This document shows, piece after piece, positions 1 through 11,100 of a DNA stretch of 64,000 nucleotides (its first letter is position 1; each line of letters starts with the position of its first letter). The notes under the pieces were generated by a model. That model did not search any database. It was not told the DNA's origin and saw only the letters and a list, made by a program, of their open reading frames with translations. Made by a program: the position numbers and the translations under genes. This DNA is from Rheinheimera sp. SA_1 (lineage in GTDB: Bacteria; Pseudomonadota; Gammaproteobacteria; Enterobacterales; Alteromonadaceae). The DNA lies in NCBI RefSeq assembly GCF_001669775.1, contig NZ_LXWK01000011.1, positions 620,001 to 684,000 on the forward strand, written 5' to 3'.

Positions 1-471
1 CTGAGTGGCACGCCATAATTCATCAGTTGTCACTAACTGGTGGGCGGGGAAATCAAACCGGCGACCGAACGTTTCTGAGGTAATCCAGGCGTCCGGTTGA
101 CCATCCACCAGAATTTGCCTGATGCGCGCATCCGGATACTTGGGATCAATCGGGATGTACGCCGCCCCTGCACGCTGAATCGCAAGTAAACTGACTATCA
201 GCTCAATGCCGGGCGCAACACTGAGCGCGACCCGACTGATCGACGGTCCAAACTTCGCTAGCAGCGCCCGGCTTATAGTCGTGACCTGCTCATCGAGCTG
301 CGCATAGCTCAACACGATTTGACCATACTCCAGTGCCGCTGCTGCCGGTGCTGTGGCGGCCCGCATCGCCAACAAGCCCGCCAGCGAAAACGACAATCCG
401 CTCGCCTGTTGCTGCCACTGTTGCGACAGCGCCGCATACTGTTGTTTTAAATCGGACAGATTTATGTTCAT
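1..471 (-). CDS. NRPS beginning with an adenylation domain (5' end only)
   Basis: The reading frame is open from an ATG at 471 to the window edge, giving 157 residues, and its 3' end is missing. The protein starts MNINLSDLKQQY and goes straight into an adenylation (A) domain with no condensation domain in front. The A2-type core motif AIQRAGAAYIPIDPKYP is clear at about residues 97-113. A domains activate an amino acid as the adenylate and load it on a carrier domain; the substrate code lies beyond the edge. The start is 10 bases after the stop of the upstream NRPS (481-3717), so it belongs to the same operon. The upstream protein carries a dead A domain, so this one may load that carrier in trans; that is inference. 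A loading or iterative module is the alternative. Confidence 0.85.
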   Translation of the reverse strand, partial: MNINLSDLKQQYAALSQQWQQQASGLSFSLAGLLAMRAATAPAAAALEYGQIVLSYAQLDEQVTTISRALLAKFGPSISRVALSVAPGIELIVSLLAIQRAGAAYIPIDPKYPDARIRQILVDGQPDAWITSETFGRRFDFPAHQLVTTDELWRATQ

Positions 472-480
472 CGTACACAC

Positions 481-3400
481 TCAATATTCAAAAGTATCGA
501 AAGTTTCAGCGCTGGTAGTGGCGACGGCGTTGTGCTCGCGAATATGCATCATGGTCTCGAGGCAACTGCAAAAATCCTGCAAGGTCAGATTGTTAAACAA
601 ATCCTGCGTGGTGACCGGCAAACCAAAGCGTCGCTTAATCTCGTCAATCAGCTGCATCGCCAGCAACGAGTGCCCGCCAAGGTCAAAGAAATTATGCGTC
701 CGCCCGACCGCATCCACCTTCAGTAACTGCTGCCACAGACGGGCAACTAGCTGCTCGGTATGGCCCTGCGGTGGCTCAAAGTGTTGCCGGGTTAACTCAG
801 CCAAATCCGGCACGGGCAGCCAACGATAGTCGATTTCGCCGTTTGCCGAGCGTGGTAAATCTGGCACAACCAGCAACCAATCCGGGGCAAAATATTCGGC
901 AACCTGCCGTTTTACGGTGGCTTTTAGCCGCTCCGGCTGCAAACCATCGGTTTGCGTCCCCACCACAAAGGCTAGGATCCCGGTATGACCCCGCTCATCG
1001 GCCAGGTAGACTGCCGCCGCGGTTTTCACCCCATTCAGTCGACATAGAGCATTTTCGACCTGATCTAAATTGACCGAGAAGCCACGGATCTGGTGTTGCT
1101 GATGTTTGCGTCCCTGTAGACGCAGAGTGCCATCGGTGCTTGCTTTGGCCAGTACATCGCTGCAGCAGGTTTGATCCACCGCTGGCCAGCCTGTGGTCAG
1201 CACGGCGCCAACCGGGGTGGGTGCCACCCCTCCGGTACTGCAGAGCAAGCCCACTTTTTCCGGCAAACAGAGATTCCGCTGCTCATCCCGGCAAGATAAC
1301 TCGCGACCGGGCAGCGCAGTAAACCGCAATCGCTGCGGTGGTTCGGAAGGGAGTGTCGAGACCGCCTGAGTAAATAACCCGCCATGACTGGTCAACAACG
1401 CAAGAATAGTCGCCTCTGGCAATGCAGCGCGCAGTTTTGTCACCAGCGCATCCACCCAGCGTGAGCCCCGGCAGATCAGCCGGTTTAACCGAGGCCAGTC
1501 TTCATGTAATTCCGGATAGGCGGCGACCAGCTCTTCCAGCAGATGCCCGGAGCTTAGTAACCAATCAAATTGTTGCTGCTGACAGTAATCGACGAGGGCA
1601 AAGATATCACGACAAATACCCAGGGCCACCGGCCGCACCACACTCCCCGAAACAACCCCGAACCAAAGCAGTAACATCCGGTCAAAATCAGCCAGTGACG
1701 CCAGTAACGGAATCACCGGGGAAGCGCCACTGACTGCACTCTGGAGCAAGCTGACTTGGCTAAACACCTCGGTATCATGCACAGCCAGCCCCAACGCACC
1801 GGCCCCGTCGAGACGGACATACATCATCCGCGCCGGATGGCTACGCACTACCGTTACCTGCCGGTTGTTCACACTATGCAACTCTTCAATCTGAATGCGT
1901 CGCCGCGGCCAGGCAAGCCCAGTCTGCGAGATATTGCCCGTCAGCACGGTGAGTTGCTCCTGTACCCCTCTGGCAATCGGTATGGAGGCTGAGTCAAGCA
2001 CCACACAGCATCCCAGTTTGGCGCAGGCTACCAAGGCAATCAGATCCTGGCGTAGATTCGTTTGTTCTATCACAACAAACTCACCCGGCAACACGCCCGT
2101 ATCCGTCATCAATGTCAAAAGCCGGTCGCTGTCCATACTTAACTGGCCTGCGGTGATACCACTTTCCGGGTCGGCCAGAACCTGATGTTCCGGCGGCAGT
2201 GTGCTCAGTTGACCTAATAAGGTCTCAACGCCATGTGATTGAGGCATCGGCACCGGCATCGCGACAGTAGCCGGCGTCAGGAACTGACACAGGGACAACG
2301 CGGGCGCAATTACGACCGACTCCATCAGCTCATAAAAGGTCTGTAAGATTGCGGTCACGGTCTGTTCAGCAAAGATATCGCTGTTGTAAGTCAACCAGCC
2401 GCGTAGTCCATCATCAGTTTCACGAAACGTCAGATATAAATCATATTTCGACGTTGTGGTTTCAGCCCCATATTTGGCGATGTCGATGCCCGCAAGACTC
2501 ACTTCGCTTGACGTCTTGTTCTGCAGCACCATCATGACCTGAAATAACGGGGTAATGCTTAGACTCCGGGTATGATTCAGGTGTTCGGTCACTTGTACGA
2601 ACGGAATATCTTGATGACTGAAAGCCTGAATCGTGTTGGTTTTTACCGACGCCAGCACGTCAGTAAACGACTGATTTAAATCAATCTGATTTCGCACAAC
2701 CAGCGTGTTGAGGAAATAGCCAATGACACTATTTAATTCCGGTTTATTGCGGTTATCCACCGGCGTTCCCACCAGAATGTCCTGCTCTTCGCTGAAATAA
2801 CTCAACACGACACTAAACAAGGCCAATAAGCTGATAAACGGCGTTACGCTGTGCTGGCGACCCAACTGAAGGAAACGCCGCGTCAAATCTTTGGATACCG
2901 CAACGTCTAGCGCGCGGCCACGCCCGCTTGGTAAAGCAGGCCGGATATCATCGACCGGCAGATTGAGCAGTGCAGGAGCATCAGCCAGGGTATGTTGCCA
3001 GTACTGAAGCTGTTCACCTATTGTGCCAGCCAGCGTTTCCCGCTGCCACACAGCATAATCCCGGTATTGTATAGGTAGCGGCGGCAGCTCCACGGCGGTT
3101 CCGCCCTGTTTATAATGGGCATAACCAATGCCTAGTTCTTTTAAAAACAATCCCTTGGAGTACCCATCGAAAATAATGTGGTGGAAATTCAGCAACAAGA
3201 GATGATGCTGCGAATGTAGCCGCACCAATTCGAAACGCACCAACGGCCCTCTGCTCAAATCAAACAAGTGCCGGCTGTTCTCGGTCAGTTTTTGCTTGAC
3301 CTGTGCTTCTGCTGCCTCTGCCGTCAGCGCCGACAAATCAATCTGCTGAAACGGTAACGGCGACTGTTGCACCAGTTGGCGCGGCTCTCCACTCACCTCA

Positions 3401-3717
3401 AAAAACACGGTTCTGAGCGCATTATGCCGCTGATAAATCGCAGCAAGGGCTCGACGTAAGGCTTCACAATCCAATGCCCCTTTCAGATGATAGGCGCTGG
3501 CCATGTTGTATTTATGGCTGGCGCCTTCCATCTGCTCCATAAACCACAATCCTTGCTGCGCAAATGAGACTGCCACTGGTTCTGTTGCATCGTGCTGACA
3601 AGGCTGAATACCCGACATGGCCGACGACAAGCTTCTTTCTTTGAATCGCTGTAACAACAACGCTTGCTCTTTTGGCGACAAAGCCGAAAGTTTTTCCTGT
3701 AGTTCCTTTTTGTCCAC
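481..3717 (-). CDS. NRPS module C-A(degenerate)-PCP
   Basis: The protein has 1078 residues and a GTG start with a purine-rich ribosome site (AGGGGG) just upstream. A condensation (C) domain spans about residues 45-490, with an intact HHIIFDG motif near 180, so peptide-bond formation should work. Residues about 500-960 keep the length and some outline of an adenylation domain but have lost its catalytic signatures. There is no SGTTG-type A3 loop (VRLDGAGALGL in its place), no YGPTE, and no TGD. The GRxDxQ loop reads GRKHQQHQIRG and the A10 NGK lysine is replaced (NGEID). A carrier (PCP) domain with LGGHSL follows near residue 1012. The module therefore probably cannot activate its own amino acid. 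The next gene (1-471) opens with an A domain that could serve it. Frameshift decay is unlikely because the frame is open throughout. Confidence 0.9.
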   Translation of the reverse strand: MDKKELQEKLSALSPKEQALLLQRFKERSLSSAMSGIQPCQHDATEPVAVSFAQQGLWFMEQMEGASHKYNMASAYHLKGALDCEALRRALAAIYQRHNALRTVFFEVSGEPRQLVQQSPLPFQQIDLSALTAEAAEAQVKQKLTENSRHLFDLSRGPLVRFELVRLHSQHHLLLLNFHHIIFDGYSKGLFLKELGIGYAHYKQGGTAVELPPLPIQYRDYAVWQRETLAGTIGEQLQYWQHTLADAPALLNLPVDDIRPALPSGRGRALDVAVSKDLTRRFLQLGRQHSVTPFISLLALFSVVLSYFSEEQDILVGTPVDNRNKPELNSVIGYFLNTLVVRNQIDLNQSFTDVLASVKTNTIQAFSHQDIPFVQVTEHLNHTRSLSITPLFQVMMVLQNKTSSEVSLAGIDIAKYGAETTTSKYDLYLTFRETDDGLRGWLTYNSDIFAEQTVTAILQTFYELMESVVIAPALSLCQFLTPATVAMPVPMPQSHGVETLLGQLSTLPPEHQVLADPESGITAGQLSMDSDRLLTLMTDTGVLPGEFVVIEQTNLRQDLIALVACAKLGCCVVLDSASIPIARGVQEQLTVLTGNISQTGLAWPRRRIQIEELHSVNNRQVTVVRSHPARMMYVRLDGAGALGLAVHDTEVFSQVSLLQSAVSGASPVIPLLASLADFDRMLLLWFGVVSGSVVRPVALGICRDIFALVDYCQQQQFDWLLSSGHLLEELVAAYPELHEDWPRLNRLICRGSRWVDALVTKLRAALPEATILALLTSHGGLFTQAVSTLPSEPPQRLRFTALPGRELSCRDEQRNLCLPEKVGLLCSTGGVAPTPVGAVLTTGWPAVDQTCCSDVLAKASTDGTLRLQGRKHQQHQIRGFSVNLDQVENALCRLNGVKTAAAVYLADERGHTGILAFVVGTQTDGLQPERLKATVKRQVAEYFAPDWLLVVPDLPRSANGEIDYRWLPVPDLAELTRQHFEPPQGHTEQLVARLWQQLLKVDAVGRTHNFFDLGGHSLLAMQLIDEIKRRFGLPVTTQDLFNNLTLQDFCSCLETMMHIREHNAVATTSAETFDTFEY

Positions 3718-3726
3718 AACAACCCC

Positions 3727-6700
3727 CTAATCCTGCGTTATCAATTGTTCTGAATGGTGAAGGTCCAGCTGCTCCAATTCAGCCAGTAGCAACGCCAAAT
3801 CATCGTCCTGTACACTGGCCATACTCTGCGAGAAAATCAGGGTCGCCATCGCCTCGACTGTCAAAGCGTTGTAGAGCTGCGCTATCGTCAGCTCGACCAA
3901 AAACTCAGTGCGCAGCAACATCAGTAACTGGCCAAGTAATAAAGAATTACCGCCAATTTCAAAAAAATTGTCCTGAATTCCTATCTCATCTATACCTAGA
4001 ATTTTCTGCCAGATAGCGATCAAACTCAGCTGCACAGGAGACTCGGCGGCAACATAAGGCGTCGAAAGCGCCGGCCTTGCTCTGACCGCCGCCTGTGTGA
4101 CAGCCGCAGGAGACAGACGGCTTTGCTGGGCAAGCCGATAACGCTGGATCACCTCATCGACGACAAATTTACTCACCACCACCTGTGGCTGCGCCAGTTG
4201 TAAAATCTGCTCCAGTAAGCGGCAACCTTCCTGGTCGGAGATCCCCTCATCAAGCGAACGGTCGTCGCGCGTCCGGCTATTTTTTGTCGCCATCCCGCTC
4301 TCGCTCCAGCGACACCAGTTCACCGAGATGGTTGGAAACGTCATGCTTTTCGCCGCCTGACGAACCAGCACATCCATCATGCCGTTCGCTGCACTGTAGG
4401 CATATTGACCAGCGCCCCCTTTCAACGCACTTTGGGAGGAACACAACAGCACAAAATCCGGTGGAAACTGCTGGCAAAGTGTCAGCAGGTGCTGTGTGCC
4501 ACTGACTTTGGGCGCGGCAGTTTTCGAGAGTAGTTCGTCACTGGCCAGCGCGATAATTTTACTGTCTGCAATCCCCGCAGCATGGATCACACCATCAATC
4601 CGCCGCGTGGCGCTCGTCCCGGCAAACATGCTCTGTAAGACCGTAAACTGGCTGACGTCCCCCGCAACCAGCTGCACCGTTGCCGCCTTCTCTCGGATGC
4701 GTTGCAATGCAGCGTCCACTGTTGGCGTTGCTGATGCTACAGCTGGATCGCGGCTTAACAGTATTAAATGCGCCTGATAATGGCTGGCCAGATACTCGGC
4801 AAATACCAGGCCAATCCCGCCCAGCCCACCGATGATCAAATAATTGCCGCCCGTTTTAAGCCGGTGCTGAGGATCTGCAACCGTTGGTGCAACGTTAAAT
4901 TGTCGCTGAAAGCACTGACCCGCCCGAATCACTGTCGGATACATCAGACCGGCGCTTTGCGCCGTTAATTGAGTCACCACGCGAAGATCAGCCGGATCTG
5001 CTGCCGCGACATCCACATCAATCAACCGGCAGGATAATGCCGGATATTCTTGCTCTGCACACAGCAACAGGGCCTGTAAGCGTGCGGTAAGCACGTCACC
5101 AAAGGACGGATCAAACAAGTCCCACAGCGGGGTCTGCAACAGGTTCAGACTGACAGCTCGCCCGGCTGTTTGCCCAACCGCTTTGATCAGCGTCGTACAT
5201 TGGTCGGCTAGCCCGGAGCTTGGGTGCCAGGCAGACGGCAGCAGTAACACTGCCAACGGCTGCGGTTCGACATTCTGCAGGTTTGACTTAGAGGTAACAC
5301 TTTGCCATTCCTGCGCCAGCTGCAAAGCCGGCCCCGGATAAACATCGACGCAGGCGCCAGCCTGACACAGCAGCCTTTGCAGCGTCTCGGTCAGTTGCGC
5401 ATCATCTCCGACAATCAGAAAACAGTGAGTCGCCGGCGAAGCTGTGAGGCTGATTTGCCGCCATTGTGGCAGATGCAGCCAGCTTTCCGGCAACGCGCCG
5501 TTACCGCCGGTCGATGCCAGCGCAGGCTGTACAGCCGCCGTCGGTGTGACCCAATGATCCCGCATCACAGCCACCGGTCCGGGTAAGGCCACAAAATGAC
5601 CGGCACGACCGTCTAACCAGCTTACAAAATTAAGCGGATAACCACGTTGCCATAGCTGAGCGATCGCATCCAACCAACAAGCCTGTTGCTTTCTGATCAT
5701 TTTCGGATGCGGTTGCGAGGCGACTACCGCGCGCGCCAGACCATCACTTTTCAGCAACTGACTCAGCACCTGGCCAGGGCCGACCTCCAGTGCAATCACC
5801 TCAGACAAGCCATGCAGATGCACTGCGGCCTGGTCAAACCGGACACAACTCAGCAACTGTTGCGACCAATAGGCACCATCAAGCACATGACCGGCGGCCA
5901 TCACTGCACCGCTGAGGTTACTAAGCAGCGGCAACGATAACGGCTTGGGTCCTAGCCTATCGACCAGCGTACTGAGGACGGCAGCACTTTGCGCCATCAG
6001 TCGGCTGTGAAATGCATATCGCCGCGAAATCCAGCGATAGCCAATCCCCCGCAAGTCCAACTGGTGCTGAAGGTCCTCCAGCAAGGCAAGTGGCCCGGCA
6101 ATCACCAGATTACCACTGGCGTTAATCGCAGCGATATCCAGCTCTGCTGACAACATGGGCTGCAACATGACCGGACTGCAATCAACCGACAGCATTGCAC
6201 CAGCCGGCGCTGCAGACATCAGTTTGCCGCGCTCACGCACCAGTATCAGCCCCTGCTCCAGACTGAAACAGCCGGCTACCGTGGCTGCAACAAGCTCGCC
6301 CAAACTATGCCCAAGCACCAGTTTTGGCACCGCACCCAGCTGCTGCCAGCAGCAGTACAGGCTGTATTCGACGGCAAACAGCAATGGTTGAACCACCGCC
6401 GTATCGTCAGGGATTGGTTGCCCGTGCTGCAGATAATCTGTTATATCAAGCCCATCGTGGTCTTTTAGGAACTGCGCGCAGCGGTCAAATGTCTGACGAA
6501 AGCACGGTTCGGTCTGGTACAAGTCATTGAGCATGCCAAGGTGCTGAGCGCCCTGGCCTGGAAACATCATCACTAAGGTTGGTTGACCGGCAACAACGGC
6601 ATGCGGTTCGCTCTGAAGGGCTGCACTTAATTCGCCAACCGAGTTGACCACCAGCGCCTGACGAACAGCATGGCTTGGTCTGCCCTGCGCCAGAGTGAGT

Positions 6701-8154
6701 TCAACATTGGCCAGACTGACGGGGGATTCGGCGAGCCTTCGACCAAGCGACGCGGCGCCGTATGCCAGCCGTTCTGTCGTCAGATCAGATAGCAGAATCA
6801 ACCGGTAATCAGCCGCCCCGGCAACCAGGTCCTGAGGTTTCGGGGCATTATCGAACCCGGACAGAATCATATGAGCATTCGTTCCCCCCATGCCAAAAGA
6901 ACTGACAGCCGCCAACCGTCGCTGCGGTGGTGCTGGCCAGTCCATCGTGTCAGCATTCACAAAAAACGGAGAGTGCTCGAGCTGTAACGCCGGATTCGCT
7001 TGCTTAAAATGCAAGGTGGCCGGGATTTTGCCATCGCGCACCGCCAGCGTGGCTTTGAGCAATCCCAACAGTCCGGACGCAGCCCCAAGGTGGCCAAGGT
7101 TGCTCTTCACGGCGCCGAGCGCGCAGTATTGCTGTTTTTCCGTAAAGGCTCGGTACACCGCAGTTAACGCGGCGACCTCAACCGGATCGCCCATCGGTGT
7201 TGCCGTGCCGTGCGCCTCCACAAAGCCAATCTCCGCCGGATCAATCTGTGCATCAGCCAGGGCCGTTGCAATCACCGACGCCTGCCCCTCAATCCCCGGC
7301 GCTGTATAGCCCACTTTGACGGCGCCATCGTTGTTCAGCGCACTACCCTCCAACACGGCCCAAACATCACGTTTTTGCGCAACCGCGTCCTCAAGACGCA
7401 TCATGACCAGCACAACCGCGCCATTCCCGCTGACAGTGCCGCTGGCATCCGCGTCAAAGGTTCGGCAATAACCATCCTTCGACCGGATTCCGCCGGATTG
7501 ATAAAGGTATCCGTGATTATGCAGCGAGGATATCTTGGCACCGCCGACCAGAGCGACGTCACATTCGTGGTCTAGCAAACTTTTACGGGCATGATGGGCG
7601 GCAACCAGTGAACTGGAGCAGGCTGTACTGAAATTGACCGCCGGTCCTTTTAAATTCAGTTTATATGCGATTTGGGTTGCGACGAAACTGTTGTCATTGC
7701 CAAACTGCACCGTTTTGTGGCCAACACTGGCAACAATGTCTGGCCGGCCAGCCAGATTGTTTGGCATATAATCACTGCCGCCGACCCCGGTAAACACCCC
7801 GATCACCAGATTTGGGTCGTCGCGGCGAATGGCCGCGTTGTGCAGCGCATCACTGGCGCAATGCAGCAGCGAGCGTAACTGCGGACCGGCAATCTCCGCT
7901 TCTTTCGGTGTCATGGCAAAAGCGTCAGCGTCAAATGCAGCAATATCGTCCAGCGGTGCTGCCCATTTGACATAGTTATGCTGCTGCAACAGCGCCTGGC
8001 TCACGCCAGCGTTTTTGAGAGTTTCATCGCTTAATTCGCGTAAAAACAAGGTTTTATCGCATAACAAGCGCCAGAACTCTTCCGGATCACGGGTTTTAGG
8101 TAAATGCACGGCGGCACCTACCACGGCTATTTTTTTAGCTGCCTGCAGGCTCAT
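3727..8154 (-). CDS. Type I PKS module KS-AT-KR-ACP
   Basis: One complete polyketide extension module of 1475 residues. The ketosynthase (about 1-430) has the cysteine motif STACSSSL near 178 and both histidines (EAHGTATPMGDP and KSNLGH). The acyltransferase (about 510-810) has GHSLGE near 618 and YAFHS, which points to malonyl-CoA. The ketoreductase (about 900-1290) has GGLGGIG and the Ser/Tyr/Asn set ending YSAAN. The ACP has IGGNSL near 1404. With no DH or ER the unit should be left as a beta-hydroxy acyl chain. I chose the ATG at 8154, preceded by GGAGGAG, over a GTG two codons upstream; this gives a TGATG one-base overlap with the previous NRPS gene. It sits between NRPS modules, so it inserts a two-carbon unit in the peptide. 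Confidence 0.93.
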   Translation of the reverse strand: MSLQAAKKIAVVGAAVHLPKTRDPEEFWRLLCDKTLFLRELSDETLKNAGVSQALLQQHNYVKWAAPLDDIAAFDADAFAMTPKEAEIAGPQLRSLLHCASDALHNAAIRRDDPNLVIGVFTGVGGSDYMPNNLAGRPDIVASVGHKTVQFGNDNSFVATQIAYKLNLKGPAVNFSTACSSSLVAAHHARKSLLDHECDVALVGGAKISSLHNHGYLYQSGGIRSKDGYCRTFDADASGTVSGNGAVVLVMMRLEDAVAQKRDVWAVLEGSALNNDGAVKVGYTAPGIEGQASVIATALADAQIDPAEIGFVEAHGTATPMGDPVEVAALTAVYRAFTEKQQYCALGAVKSNLGHLGAASGLLGLLKATLAVRDGKIPATLHFKQANPALQLEHSPFFVNADTMDWPAPPQRRLAAVSSFGMGGTNAHMILSGFDNAPKPQDLVAGAADYRLILLSDLTTERLAYGAASLGRRLAESPVSLANVELTLAQGRPSHAVRQALVVNSVGELSAALQSEPHAVVAGQPTLVMMFPGQGAQHLGMLNDLYQTEPCFRQTFDRCAQFLKDHDGLDITDYLQHGQPIPDDTAVVQPLLFAVEYSLYCCWQQLGAVPKLVLGHSLGELVAATVAGCFSLEQGLILVRERGKLMSAAPAGAMLSVDCSPVMLQPMLSAELDIAAINASGNLVIAGPLALLEDLQHQLDLRGIGYRWISRRYAFHSRLMAQSAAVLSTLVDRLGPKPLSLPLLSNLSGAVMAAGHVLDGAYWSQQLLSCVRFDQAAVHLHGLSEVIALEVGPGQVLSQLLKSDGLARAVVASQPHPKMIRKQQACWLDAIAQLWQRGYPLNFVSWLDGRAGHFVALPGPVAVMRDHWVTPTAAVQPALASTGGNGALPESWLHLPQWRQISLTASPATHCFLIVGDDAQLTETLQRLLCQAGACVDVYPGPALQLAQEWQSVTSKSNLQNVEPQPLAVLLLPSAWHPSSGLADQCTTLIKAVGQTAGRAVSLNLLQTPLWDLFDPSFGDVLTARLQALLLCAEQEYPALSCRLIDVDVAAADPADLRVVTQLTAQSAGLMYPTVIRAGQCFQRQFNVAPTVADPQHRLKTGGNYLIIGGLGGIGLVFAEYLASHYQAHLILLSRDPAVASATPTVDAALQRIREKAATVQLVAGDVSQFTVLQSMFAGTSATRRIDGVIHAAGIADSKIIALASDELLSKTAAPKVSGTQHLLTLCQQFPPDFVLLCSSQSALKGGAGQYAYSAANGMMDVLVRQAAKSMTFPTISVNWCRWSESGMATKNSRTRDDRSLDEGISDQEGCRLLEQILQLAQPQVVVSKFVVDEVIQRYRLAQQSRLSPAAVTQAAVRARPALSTPYVAAESPVQLSLIAIWQKILGIDEIGIQDNFFEIGGNSLLLGQLLMLLRTEFLVELTIAQLYNALTVEAMATLIFSQSMASVQDDDLALLLAELEQLDLHHSEQLITQD

Positions 8155-11100
8155 CAACACTCCTCCCGCGCGGGTAACTGCCGTTTGGCCAGTCGCGCCT
8201 GAATTTTTTCAATATCAATCAACTCGCGTTGTTGTCCGGTGACTAACGCGGTCTGAGCTTCTACCGTCGGGTGTTGAAACAGGTCGACAACCTGCAACGG
8301 CTGTAGCGAAATCGCTTTCATCTGACTAAACAACTGGATTAACAACATGGAGTTCCCACCAATGCTGAAAAAGTTATCTGTCACCCCGAAGCTGGTGCTT
8401 TTTAATAACGCCGCCCAAATAGCCCAGATTTGCTGCTCGACCGGATGACGTGGCGCAATAGTGACCGCTGTCCGTACATCGATATCAAGCTGATTTAACC
8501 GCGCTTTGTCCAGCTTGCCATTGAGGGTAACCGGTAAAGCGTCCAGCCGGACGAACCGGGTCGGCCGGGCATAAGCCGGTAACGCTGCCAACACCTGACC
8601 ATACGCTGCTTCCTGCCAATCGCCAGCGACGACCAGATAAGCGACCAAGGTCTGCAGGCCAGCAACAGAACGGGCATGGACGACCGCCGCCTTCACGTCA
8701 GGGACCGTCAATAACAAGGACTCCGCCGCTGCTGTTTCAACCCGATAGCCATTTATTTTAAGCTGACCATCCTGTCGTCCCAGGTAGAACAAAGCGCCGG
8801 CTTCATTCTGGTAGACCAGATCGCCGGTAGCGTAGAGGCGTTGTCCGTGTGCCGAAGGATCGGGTAAGAATACGCAGGCCGTTTGCCCGGGTTGTTGCCA
8901 ATAGCCGGCACCGACCCCGGGACCGCTGACGTAGAGCAACCCCGGCTGTAGTAAACCACATGGCCGCAGATCGTCGTCCAGCACTAACAACCTGTTCTTT
9001 CCCAGTGGAGCGCCCAGACTGACCGCGCCATCCGGCGTAAATTCGCCACAACTGACACCGATGGTACATTCGGTCGGACCATAATGATTCCACAACTTAC
9101 ACTCACCGGCATAGAGCGCCAGCAGTTGCTTTAATCTGGCCGATGTAGCCTCGCCGCCCAGAATGAGTTGTCTGGCCGGTAACAAATCAGTCGGTTGCGT
9201 GCTGGCATCCAGTAACGCCTGTAAATGCGACGGCACAATTTTCAGAACATCGAGCTGATGGCGGCGAAAAAGCGTCGCCAGATAACCAGCATCCAGCACG
9301 TAGGGCTCTTCAACCAACAGCAAAGTCCCACCTGTGCACAACGCACCAAACAAAGCGGTATAGCCCAAATCTGCCGCGATAGTGGACAGATAGGACCAGG
9401 TACTGCGACGATCAAAACCCACGGCAGTCTCAATTGCTGCAACGTAATGCAACAGGTTTTGCTGGGTGACCATCGCCGCTTTGGACTGCCCGGTGGTGCC
9501 GGAAGTAAGGATCAGATAAGCCAGCTGTTGGGGCACTATCGACACTGCTGGCGCCGTATCGCTGAATTGCTGTAGCTCGTCCCAATCGCGATCTAACGAG
9601 ATCACTAGATCCTGATGGCAATGCAGCGCCATATCAAGACAGGATTGTTCGGTAATGATGGCCGCAACATCAATCTGCTGCGCCAACAACGTTAGTTTTT
9701 GCGCAGGCCAGCTGCTGTCAACGGGCACATAAGGGATCCCTGCCAACAAACAGCCAAAAATTGCCACCATCAGCTGTGGCGAGCGCCGCATACAGATAGC
9801 AACCGGGCGATCACCGAGTGACTGGCTCAGTAACAGATTAGCCAACCGGTTACTGCCCGCAACCAACCATTCATAGGAATATGATTGGTCCCGATAGCAA
9901 ATCGCAGTGGTCTGCGGCTGTGTTTGCCGCAATGACTGTAACAACGGACCCACCCCATTGGTCGGCGACTGCCAGTGGCGGGTCTCCACGGCGGAAACGA
10001 CAGCACCAGCGGTTAGTTGCCGGATCGATTGCGCCGGCGCCAGCGCCATCTGCTGTAAAACATCTGACAGTTGGGCTAGCAACACCTGCGCCGCTTGCTG
10101 GCTCACCAGCTGTTGGTCAAACTTTATTTCGAGGCGTAAGGCCTGATCGGGCACAACCATCAGAGTTAGCGGGAAATTGTTATAAGAAAAGCTACTGAGT
10201 TTTTTTAGCTGCAACCGGGTAGCCGTTTCCATCTGTTGCTGATGCTGCTGGATTGGATAGTTGTCAAATACCACAATCGAATCAAACAGATTGGTTTGGC
10301 CCAACTGGGGCAGACATTCTTTGATTTTCGACAGCGGATAATACTCAAAGTCGGCTTTGCGACTGTTTTGTTGTTGCAGAGTCAATAAGGCCGCGCCCAC
10401 CGTGTTCGACGGCTCCAACTGTACCACAACCGGCAAGGTGTTGATGAACGGGCCTACGATCTGTGCTGCGCCTTCCACCACAGCAGGCCGGCCTGCGACT
10501 GTAGCACCAAACATCACCTGCTGCCGGCCACTCAGTTTACTGAGCAACAGGGCCCACGCCAGTTGAAACATGGTATTGACGGTGACCTGACAGTGCGCGG
10601 CAGCATCGCGGATCTGCGCACTGAGGGTTTGAGATAACTGCATCGACACCGAACCAAACGCCGGCGCCAGCGGAGCCCGCTCGTCCAGTGGCTGCAAAAA
10701 GTACAGCGGCGTTTTCTCAGTTACGCCTGACAAATACTGCTGCCAAAACTGCTGCGCCAGTTGTAAATCCTGTTGCTGCAGGTACTGCACATACTCGCGG
10801 AACTGCCGGGGCCGGCTCGTCGTAGGCGTCACACCGGCAGTCAACTGCTGATAAAATTCAAAAACTTCCCGGACCACCAACGGCCCCGACCAACCGTCAA
10901 TAATGACATGGTGATGGGTCCAAATCAGCCGGTACCGTTGCGCATCACAGCGGATCAGCACAAACCGCATTAGAGGCGGCCGGGTAAAATCAAACTTCTT
11001 TTGCCGCTCCTGCAGTAACAGACTGTGAAACAGCTGCGCTTGCTCGCTGTGCGACAGTGTTGTCCAGTCCAGCTCTTTCATCGGTAACATGGCTTTTTTA

